This document shows, piece after piece, positions 1-5,405 of a DNA stretch of 6,156 nucleotides. Both the position numbers and the translations under genes were made by a program. The notes under the pieces are model-generated. The model searched no databases, was not told the DNA's origin, and saw only the letters and a program-made list of their open reading frames with translations. Source of the DNA: an uncultured Bacteroidales bacterium (lineage in GTDB: Bacteria > Bacteroidota > Bacteroidia > Bacteroidales > Paludibacteraceae); the NCBI GenBank assembly GCA_903899865.1, contig CAIUKZ010000264.1:1-6156 (forward strand), written 5' to 3'. Positions within the stretch are counted from its first letter, which is position 1. Each line of letters begins with the position of its first letter.

Positions 1-16
1 ATTATGTTGTTGAAAT
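1..16. repeat. Terminal direct repeat, left copy (circle overlap)
   Basis: Bases 1-16 (ATTATGTTGTTGAAAT) are identical to the last 16 bases of the window, 6141-6156. They lie within a coding frame with no transposon-like features, so they look like the overlap of a circular or tandem assembly rather than a biological repeat. Confidence 0.85.
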
Positions 17-606
17 AGAAAGTCTCCAAACTTATACGGATATGAAGGTAGTTTGTCCGCAGATACAGAAAGCTCTACTGAGGGTAGTTTTTTTTCTGCT
101 AACTGTTGTGCATAAAACGCTTGTATTTCCTGTAACACAATCAAACCAAAGAACAGTTTATTAGTGTGGTGTGAAATTTCAATTTCGTTTACAGCCAATT
201 TTTGAATTTTCCCATCTAAGGGAACTTCTTCAACTGTCATATGCCGCTTAACAAAAACGCTTTTTGTGTAGTCAATTGCAAAAACATGATTAGGGTTTCC
301 ACAATATAAGTTATAATACTTGCGATACTTGTTTATGGTCTCTCCATATTCATCTCTATCCAATGGAATTGAAATAGTTTTGCCTTCACCGTCCGAAAAT
401 ACTTTTGTCAAGGCAACAACATCTCTTAGCCAAAGAGAAAACCCGAATATTGATGAAATGGTCGTTATGTCTTGAATGTAATGGCAATATTCATGAACGA
501 AAGCAGGAATATCTTTTTGCTCAAAAAATCTGTCAGCTAACGTAAGATTAGAAATATCAGTTGAAAAAGTCCCTGCTTTGTAAGCTGCAAAATTGTGTTG
601 TTCCAT
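1..606 (-). CDS. HExxH metallopeptidase-like protein, N-terminal 202 residues (gene continues across the window ends)
   Basis: The frame opens with ATG at 606-604 and runs off the left edge without a stop. Joined over the 16-base terminal overlap, it continues in frame into 6140..5406 for 446 residues in total. Residues 38-42 read HEYCH (context FVHEYCHYIQD), an HExxH zinc-binding motif in a predicted helix. A later helix has E160-x-x-A163 (VLQEIQAFYAQQ), a plausible third zinc ligand of the gluzincin type; that assignment is inference. No signal peptide or membrane segment is seen, so it is probably cytoplasmic. The start lies about 50 bases inside the cassette, preceded by ACATAA and no Shine-Dalgarno site, as is usual in Bacteroidota. 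I do not recognise the family. A zinc peptidase is the best guess; a non-catalytic or structural metal site is possible. Confidence 0.75.
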   Translation of the reverse strand, partial: MEQHNFAAYKAGTFSTDISNLTLADRFFEQKDIPAFVHEYCHYIQDITTISSIFGFSLWLRDVVALTKVFSDGEGKTISIPLDRDEYGETINKYRKYYNLYCGNPNHVFAIDYTKSVFVKRHMTVEEVPLDGKIQKLAVNEIEISHHTNKLFFGLIVLQEIQAFYAQQLAEKKLPSVELSVSADKLPSYPYKFGDFLFQQHN

Positions 607-651
607 TTATGTCTGTCGGTTAAGGTTGGTAAGGTCGTTCGTAGGGTTTCC

Positions 652-781
652 GCTAACGACCGAGGCTATGGGCACTGGCGGTTTGCGTGAGCATTCGCTG
701 TCGCACAGCGACAAAGTGAATGCGGGCGCAAAACCCGCAAAGTGCACGTCAGCCAGCCTGTGAACATAGGCGTGTGTTAGC
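652..781 (-). repeat. attC: attC-like repeat 1 (3' end of cassette A)
   Basis: The 130-bp repeat is bounded by GCTAAC (652-657) and GTTAGC (776-781). Inside these lie the imperfect inner boxes GGCTATG (664-670) and CATAGGC (765-771), with unequal spacers, as in the R/L box layout of attC sites. The whole length can fold into one imperfect hairpin: GTTTGCG (681-687) faces CGCAAAAC (727-734), GCATTC (691-696) faces GAATGC (718-723), and the tip is TCGCTGT-CGC-ACAGCGA (695-711). By hand alignment about 115 of 131 positions match repeat 2. The outer boxes depart from the classical GTTRRRY consensus in the last two bases, so integrase type is uncertain. It follows the restriction-modification gene immediately. 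Confidence 0.7.
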
Positions 782-3273
782 ACCAGTTATTTTTTCAAGA
801 ATTCATACTCGTAAATTTTCTGCGTTATTTTGTCTGCAAGTTGATTTAATTTTTCTCGTAAGTCTGCAAGTAAGTTAGTGTACTTTTCGTCTGTACTTTT
901 TGAGTTCATTATTCCTTTTGCACTTCGTCCTTGAAAATATTCTCTAATTTCATAGATATTTGCATTTACGTTTATGTCTTTTTGTAAATGATAATATTTC
1001 CAAAGTTCACGACCAGCGTCAAAAACTGTTTTTGCTTCGTCTGAAAATTGTAGAACTTCACGTTTATAAATCCCAATAGTTTTATTGTCGTCAAATAAAC
1101 TGTTTGTTGCTTCAGTTTTTAGTTTACCATTTATGTAATCAGTCATAAAGTTACTTGCAAATTTTTCTTTTGCGTTTACTTCTTGTTCTGTAAATGGGAT
1201 CCAATGATTTATACCAAATTTTGTTTGAATTTCATTTTTAAAAAGCGTAAAGGTTAAGCAATCATTATGAAATTCAATATCGTTTTTCCAATTGTTGTTT
1301 GGAAAAAGAAATTGGTCTCTGTCATTGAGCCAAGTTGCTTTAATACTCATTCTAACAGCAAAGCAGACACAAGCCTGTAATAAATTATTTTCGTAAATAT
1401 CAATTCCACGAGGAACAGCAATTTGTTCTTTAATATTTCGAATTGTAATCCCATTTTGATTTTGAAAATCATTTCTGGTAACACCTTGCATCCAACCTAA
1501 ATGAAAACCTGATTTTAATTTTATTGATATTACCCACTTACTAAAATACTCAATATTGTCATAAGATAATATTTTTTTTAAGCCATAAAAATCTCCGTTT
1601 TTATCAAAAACATCTGCATTAATTTCTTTAAAACTTTCTTTTATATTTAAGTCCCATATAAAAAATCCTATTGGAAACTTACCTTTTACATTGTCAAAAG
1701 TATCAGCAGGAACTAAAAAAATTTTCTCTAATCTTGCTTGGAAATATTTTCTAAAATCTATAAAATGAGAAGATTGCAAATTCTTTATAGTTGAGAAATT
1801 TGCAATTTTACAACTTGGAATTTCAAAATAAATACGAGTTAAAAACTGTGCAAATAACTCTCTATTTGCATCTGATAATTGTTTGTGATATTTATCGTGT
1901 ATTCGGTTTTTGGCTACACTTGTTTTGTTTTTTCCTGTACCCGTTCTTTGTTTAATATCTCCACTTTCAGCATATGGTGGATTTATATAAATGATTAGTT
2001 TTTTACGTTTGTTTTCATCGTTTAATATGTCTTGTAAGCCTTGTGGAACTTTCGTTAATTCATCATTTAAAAAATCGAATTGGAAAACGTGATTTTCTAA
2101 CAGGTTTGCACCGTGTTCAATACGTTCTTGCATTACGTTTACGTCTGCTTGGTCGAGTGTACTTGCCCAAATGTTGTATTTATTTGTCAAACCTGCAAGA
2201 AGATTGCCTGTGCCAGAGGCACAGTCCCAAATGTAATATTCTTCTTGCCAGTTTTCGCCTAATAAGTCAGCCAAATATTTCTGCGATAGTTCTACCCATT
2301 GAAATGGTGTAAAAAATGCTCCTTTTCGCTCTCTAATGTCTTGTGGCACAAGCAAATCTCTACGCTCAATTATGTAATCTTGAAATTGAACTAATGGTGG
2401 TCTTTTGTATCGTTTCCAAAAATGCAGATAGGTTTCTTTGTTTTTAATGTTGATTGTTGCATCAAACATTTGCTTAATGTTTTCCTTTGCAATTTTGTAG
2501 CCTTGATTTTGGAAAACAACAAACAAATTATCTCTTATGGAATTATCATCGTCAATTTTGTTAGTGTCTTTGTCGTCAACAAAAAGGTCTGCCAAATAAA
2601 AATCGCTGTCTAAAATATTTGCTTTTTTTAAATCGTCCCAGTTTACGTCTATGTTTGGTTTGATAATTTCGAGCCAACGTAAATAAATTGGAATGAAATT
2701 GTTTTTGTCAATTTTTATTTTACTTGTTTCTGTTGCTTTTGCAATGTTGTTTGCAATAAAGATTTTTAAATCTTTTTCGTCTTTTTGATAGTCGTAAACG
2801 TAAGAATTTGTTTTTAAGGTTGCTTCAATTCTGTTTTTTACCAGTTTAAATTCTTTTGTTTCGTGGTTACTTGGTGTAACGTTCCAATTAAAGTCGTTTA
2901 AGTAAAAAATATCTTGAATACTTATGTAAGAAACAAAAGCAATTTTCTTGAAATCAAAAGCACCTAAAAAAGCTGGTGGCAATGTTTTGTCAAAAGTTCT
3001 GGCTTTTCCAATTGTCAATACTAACTGTACAAACATAGTAGTAACATCAAAATTCCCTGTTTTTGCTTCTGCCCAAAGCAATGGTGTTCTTCCAAATATG
3101 TTCGTTTGTTTTGGAAAAACAGTGAAGTCAATATTCCCTAAAATTTCTGTTGTGTCAAAGTGACTAAACCAGTCATTCCCAACTTTGTTTTTTAGCTCCT
3201 CTTCTCGTATATTTTTGTACTTCATTTTATAATAAGTTTCGTCTTTTCTTTTTTTTTCTATAATTGGTGCTAA
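657..3273 (-). mobile_element. Integron-like gene cassette A (restriction-modification cassette)
   Basis: The boundaries are set at the expected integrase cut, G/TT, on the minus strand. The cassette starts TTAGCACCA at 3273 and ends with the G of the next core site at 657. It contains one gene (3225..787) and one attC-like repeat (781..652). The gene stop lies five bases before the repeat, the compact layout normal for cassettes. The start TTAGCACCA is complementary to TGGTGCTAA at the gene-repeat junction (+ strand 777-785 pairs with 3265-3273), longer than the six bases usually needed. No internal promoter is obvious in the 44 bases before the ATG, so expression probably comes from an upstream cassette promoter. 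Confidence 0.65.
787..3225 (-). CDS. Type IIG-like restriction endonuclease / N6-adenine DNA methyltransferase
   Basis: The 812-residue enzyme likely both cleaves unmodified DNA and methylates adenine in its target using S-adenosylmethionine. The N-terminal part has a PD-(D/E)XK-type nuclease signature: D33 followed by E53-A-K55 in LLWAEAKTG. A helical linker spans about 90-290. The methyltransferase follows with motif X GAFFTP (302-307), motif I DCASGTGN (334-341) and motif IV NPPY (415-418), typical of gamma-class m6A enzymes. The remaining 560-800 region lacks catalytic motifs and is probably the target-recognition and C-terminal helical part. No separate specificity or nuclease gene is nearby, consistent with single-chain type IIG enzymes (Eco57I-like), although 812 residues is on the short side. 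The start ATG at 3225-3223 is 44 bases after the cassette start, preceded by an A-rich leader. The frame is open further upstream into the repeat, so the exact start is not fully certain. All key motifs are intact. Confidence 0.88.
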   Translation of the reverse strand: MKYKNIREEELKNKVGNDWFSHFDTTEILGNIDFTVFPKQTNIFGRTPLLWAEAKTGNFDVTTMFVQLVLTIGKARTFDKTLPPAFLGAFDFKKIAFVSYISIQDIFYLNDFNWNVTPSNHETKEFKLVKNRIEATLKTNSYVYDYQKDEKDLKIFIANNIAKATETSKIKIDKNNFIPIYLRWLEIIKPNIDVNWDDLKKANILDSDFYLADLFVDDKDTNKIDDDNSIRDNLFVVFQNQGYKIAKENIKQMFDATINIKNKETYLHFWKRYKRPPLVQFQDYIIERRDLLVPQDIRERKGAFFTPFQWVELSQKYLADLLGENWQEEYYIWDCASGTGNLLAGLTNKYNIWASTLDQADVNVMQERIEHGANLLENHVFQFDFLNDELTKVPQGLQDILNDENKRKKLIIYINPPYAESGDIKQRTGTGKNKTSVAKNRIHDKYHKQLSDANRELFAQFLTRIYFEIPSCKIANFSTIKNLQSSHFIDFRKYFQARLEKIFLVPADTFDNVKGKFPIGFFIWDLNIKESFKEINADVFDKNGDFYGLKKILSYDNIEYFSKWVISIKLKSGFHLGWMQGVTRNDFQNQNGITIRNIKEQIAVPRGIDIYENNLLQACVCFAVRMSIKATWLNDRDQFLFPNNNWKNDIEFHNDCLTFTLFKNEIQTKFGINHWIPFTEQEVNAKEKFASNFMTDYINGKLKTEATNSLFDDNKTIGIYKREVLQFSDEAKTVFDAGRELWKYYHLQKDINVNANIYEIREYFQGRSAKGIMNSKSTDEKYTNLLADLREKLNQLADKITQKIYEYEFLKK

Positions 3274-3395
3274 CGACCGAGGCTATGGGCATTTGGCGGT
3301 TTGCGGGAGCGTTCGCTGTCGTGGAACGACAAAGTGAATGCGGGAGCAAAACCTGCCAATTGCACTTCAGCCAGCCAATGACCATAGGCGTGTGT
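3269..3395 (-). repeat. attC: attC-like repeat 2, main part (3' end of cassette B, split by intron)
   Basis: It starts GCTAAC (3269-3274), has inner boxes GGCTATG (3281-3287) and CATAGGC (3383-3389), and then GTGTGT before the intron. The last four bases, TAGC, are found after the intron at 5350-5353. Differences from repeat 1 cluster in the hairpin tip, which here is GTCGT-GGA-ACGAC (3318-3330), so the fold is kept while the sequence changes. Repeat 2 belongs to the HExxH cassette and precedes cassette A in reading direction. With the inverse core split by 2 kb, this site should fold poorly as an attC until the intron is lost. Confidence 0.7.
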
Positions 3396-3417
3396 GTGCG
3401 CCCTGCATGAGCTGGAC

Positions 3418-3490
3418 GCACACGCTGCAAGCAATTGAAAAATTGCAAATATACAATTATTTTTAGTTAAACTAGTTTTGCAGCGTGTGC
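3418..3490 (+). ncRNA. Extended hairpin in intron domain I
   Basis: A perfect 13-bp inverted repeat, GCACACGCTGCAA (3418-3430) and TTGCAGCGTGTGC (3478-3490), encloses an AT-rich loop. In the loop, GCAATT (3431-3436) pairs with AATTGC (3441-3446) around a GAAA tetraloop (3437-3440), which could dock a receptor in a tertiary contact. The arm is read as an elongated domain I stem rather than as part of the target. Confidence 0.6.
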
Positions 3491-3533
3491 AATTTTTCCA
3501 GAGGGTGCAAGTCCCTTACAGGCGGAGGTAACG

Positions 3534-3986
3534 CCCCGAACTGTTAGTAAGTCGCAAGGTGGCTTATCGTGAGGTATGCACTGAAGGAAGCGAGACTACA
3601 AACTCCGGTACTGACGAACAGAAACGACATATGAGGCATATTTGTTTTGGGTAAGCAAGCACACCATTGTAACGCCCAAAGAACAACAAAGGGACAAGTA
3701 TGTAGATGTCGCAGTGATTGGATGAAGGAAGAAGCTCTTACCAGGGGAGGTCTTGACAATTAATAATTGATAATGAACAATTGATAATTAAAAGTCAAGA
3801 AGTCAGCAGAGGTCATAGTAGTTACAGGGTAACGAGCTGACAGAAGTAATTCGTAAAGTCGGAAGTCTCACAAGGTAATGAAGGGCTGAACGTCAAGATG
3901 TTTCCAATGCCGTATGGATTCTGGCAACAGATAGCCATGCAGTAAGCGAGACAGCGTGAAAAAAGAAAAGAAACAAGTAACCCGCA
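3534..3986 (+). ncRNA. Intron RNA between domain I 5' motifs and the maturase gene
   Basis: This 450-base stretch has no gene. It should hold the rest of domain I, domains II and III, and the start of domain IV. Minus-strand open frames here lack any recognisable protein and are judged to be chance. I could not assign domain borders or exon-binding sites by eye. Confidence 0.55.
3751..3800 (+). repeat. AT-rich hairpin inserted in intron RNA
   Basis: TCTTGAC (3751-3757) and GTCAAGA (3794-3800) pair around an AT-rich core in which AATTGATAAT occurs twice (3766-3775 and 3779-3788, roughly). Such ATTGATAATTG-like tracts are common between genes of Bacteroidota. Here the tract sits between the domain I motifs and the maturase gene, where it probably lengthens a tolerant stem. 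Confidence 0.5.
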
Positions 3987-5303
3987 ATGATTGAACAAGT
4001 AGTAAATCCGCAAAACATGATGCGAGCTTACAGTCAAGTGAAACGCAACAAAGGCTCTGCTGGCGTTGATGGCATGACTGTGGATGAACTGTATTCTTAC
4101 CTGACTAATAACAGGGAAAGTATAGAGACCGCATTGCGTAACGGCACTTACTTGCCACAAGCCATTCGGGGGGTAGCGATACCCAAGAGCCATGGGAAGA
4201 CTAGATTGTTAGGTATTCCTACGGTAGTAGACCGCTTGCTCCAACAAGCCGTAGGACAGGTGGTAGCCAATCGTTTTGAACTAAGGTTTGAAGATTACAG
4301 TTATGGATTTCGTTACAACAAGAACGCCCACCAAGCGGTACTCAAAGCACAGGAATATATCAACACAGGACTACAAGACATTGTCGACATTGACCTCAAG
4401 TCATTCTTCGATGAAGTAGACCATTGTATCTTACTCCAATTGCTTTATCGCAAGGTAAAATGTAGGCTCACGCTCCGCCTGATTCGCAAATGGTTACGTG
4501 CTCCCATTCTAATCGATGGGAAACTTACCAAACGCCGAAAGGGCTTGCCACAGGGTAGTCCCCTCAGTCCGTTACTGTCTAATATCATGCTTGATGAGTT
4601 AGACAAGGAATTGGAACGCAGAGGACTGAAATACGTACGGTATGCCGATGACTTTAGCATTTACTGCAAAAGTCAGTACCAAGCCCGAAAGGTAGGCAAT
4701 GAGATATACCTCTTTTTGAGAGATAAACTCAAACTGCCAATCAACAGGGAGAAAAGCGGTATCCGTCGTCCAGTAAACTTTACGCTGTTGGGTTACGGAT
4801 TTGTACCCACTTACGTAAAAGGAGAGCGAGGTAAATACCAATTGATTGTAGCGGACAAAAGCTGGAATAGCTTGAAACAGAAACTCAAAACGATTACAAG
4901 GAAAACTACTCCAATGACCTTTGACGAGCGTATCTATAAACTCAAAGAAGTACAACGAGGATGGCTTCAATACTTCCGTTTGGCAAGTATTCAGGGCAAA
5001 CTCACGGCTTTGGATGGATGGCTACGCAACAGGCTTAGGTATTGCATTTGGAAACAATGGAAGAAGCCTGAACGAAGACGGAAAAACCTGATTCGGTTGG
5101 GAGTAAACCAAGACGATGCATACAGTTGGAGTAGAACTCGAAAAGGGGGGTGGGCGGTAGCCCAAAGCCCTATCCTTACTACCACCATTACGCTCGACCG
5201 CTTGCGAAAGCGAGGTTATGAATCTTTACTTACTTATTACCAACATTTCACGCCTTATCTTGGCGAACCGCTGTATACGAGACCCGTACGTACAGTGGTG
5301 TGA
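3987..5303 (+). CDS. ltrA: Group II intron reverse transcriptase-maturase (LtrA-like, no endonuclease domain)
   Basis: The 438-residue protein helps the intron RNA fold and splice, and copies it into DNA at new sites. The reverse transcriptase domain spans about 15-275: RGVAIPK (61-67), YSYGFR (104-109), DIDLKSFFD with catalytic D136, LPQGSPLSPLLSN (187-199), and YADD (219-222) with catalytic D221 and D222. The thumb/maturase domain X spans about 295-400 with RGWLQYF (324-330) and WLRNRLRYCIWKQWK (345-359). There is no HNH endonuclease, as in class C intron proteins of about this length. ATG at 3987 is the only candidate because TAA precedes it at 3978-3980. The ribosome binding site is weak. 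The reading frame runs through domain V and stops at 5301-5303, so its last 12 residues are encoded by catalytic RNA. All catalytic residues are present. Confidence 0.95.
   Translation: MIEQVVNPQNMMRAYSQVKRNKGSAGVDGMTVDELYSYLTNNRESIETALRNGTYLPQAIRGVAIPKSHGKTRLLGIPTVVDRLLQQAVGQVVANRFELRFEDYSYGFRYNKNAHQAVLKAQEYINTGLQDIVDIDLKSFFDEVDHCILLQLLYRKVKCRLTLRLIRKWLRAPILIDGKLTKRRKGLPQGSPLSPLLSNIMLDELDKELERRGLKYVRYADDFSIYCKSQYQARKVGNEIYLFLRDKLKLPINREKSGIRRPVNFTLLGYGFVPTYVKGERGKYQLIVADKSWNSLKQKLKTITRKTTPMTFDERIYKLKEVQRGWLQYFRLASIQGKLTALDGWLRNRLRYCIWKQWKKPERRRKNLIRLGVNQDDAYSWSRTRKGGWAVAQSPILTTTITLDRLRKRGYESLLTYYQHFTPYLGEPLYTRPVRTVV
5267..5300 (+). ncRNA. Group II intron domain V
   Basis: This is a 34-base hairpin. 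The lower stem is CCGCTGTA (5268-5275) with TACAGTGG (5291-5298), including one G-U pair. There is a two-base bulge CG (5289-5290), an upper stem TACG (5276-5279) with CGTA (5285-5288), and a five-base loop. The CGC at 5269-5271 fits the catalytic triad form found in class C introns. It overlaps the 3' end of the maturase gene. Confidence 0.88.
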
Positions 5304-5349
5304 GAGGCTCTCCCAGTCGGCTAACTACCGACTGGGCAGTCTACTCGAT
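5304..5349 (+). ncRNA. Group II intron domain VI and 3' splice site
   Basis: A perfect nine-pair stem, CCCAGTCGG (5312-5320) with CCGACTGGG (5328-5336), closes the loop CTAACTA. GAG at 5304-5306 can pair with CTC at 5344-5346, leaving A5343 bulged seven bases from the intron end, the usual place of the branch-point adenosine. The intron ends GAT at 5347-5349. Confidence 0.75.
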
Positions 5350-5358
5350 TAGCGGATG
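5350..5358 (-). repeat. Distal remnant of attC-like repeat 2 (inverse core) after the intron
   Basis: TAGCGGATG directly follows the predicted 3' end of the intron. Joined to GTGTGT (3390-3395) it restores GTGTGTTAGC, the end of repeat 1. The GTTAGCGGA so formed is the exact reverse complement of TCCGCTAAC at 649-657, the start of cassette B. From here to 5405 there is only the short 3' untranslated part of the HExxH gene. Confidence 0.7.
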
Positions 5359-5405
5359 CCCTTCTTTCCTTCCAATGCGGTGTCGTGTCAAGTTTGGACA
5401 TAACC

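Larger units (their letters stand above)
1..656 (-). mobile_element. Integron-like gene cassette B, start (continues across the circle junction)
   Basis: The cassette begins at 656 on the minus strand (TTAGCGGAAACC), just after the G of the core site of attC-like repeat 1. About 50 bases then lead to the ATG of the HExxH gene at 606. This leader shows neither a TAnnTTTG-type Bacteroidota promoter nor a Shine-Dalgarno site. Confidence 0.6.
3396..5349 (+). mobile_element. Group II intron, probable IIC-attC type
   Basis: The 1954-base retroelement starts GTGCGCCC, the group II 5' consensus, and ends CTACTCGAT with a terminal AT. The borders are supported by the repeat it interrupts: the bases before 3396 and after 5349 join to give the end of attC-like repeat 1. 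Hairpins typical of domain I follow (AGGG/CCCT at 3502-3516; GGCG/CGCC at 3521-3535). The maturase gene lies in domain IV, and domains V and VI are at the 3' end. It lies opposite to the cassette genes and enters the repeat at GTGTGT/TAGC, corresponding to TTGT/T in the bottom strand of attC, the known target of group IIC-attC introns. Because the host genes are read from the other strand, it would not be spliced from their mRNA. No frameshift or deletion is visible, so it may be active. Confidence 0.85.

Noticed and set aside
607..651. Promoter in front of the HExxH gene
   Set aside because: No TAnnTTTG-type element or sigma-70-like pair is convincing in the 50-base leader. Cassettes are commonly read from an outside promoter.
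2043..3163. Plus-strand open frames of 63-89 residues inside the restriction-modification gene
   Set aside because: They overlap a long, well-motifed gene on the other strand, have no recognisable domains, and are best explained as its antisense shadows.
652..3395. CRISPR repeats or transposon inverted ends
   Set aside because: Only two copies exist, about 2.6 kb apart in the same orientation, each a full-length hairpin after a gene. There is no transposase and no target-site duplication.
3485..3489. Alternative intron 5' end at GTGTG (3485), followed by TGCAATTTTTCC
   Set aside because: It also fits the group II start consensus, but only a start at 3396 rebuilds the repeat end (GTGTGT joined to TAGC) seen in repeat 1. 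The 3485 motif is also one arm of a perfect 13-bp stem that belongs inside domain I.
3227..4193. Minus-strand open frames in repeat 2 and in the intron leader
   Set aside because: They cover the attC-like repeat and structured intron RNA, and one overlaps the start of the maturase gene. None shows protein motifs.
3987..5303. Retron, diversity-generating retroelement or CRISPR-associated reverse transcriptase
   Set aside because: The maturase X domain, the flanking domain V/VI RNA and the exact repeat interruption identify a group II intron. No template/variable repeat pair or CRISPR array is present.
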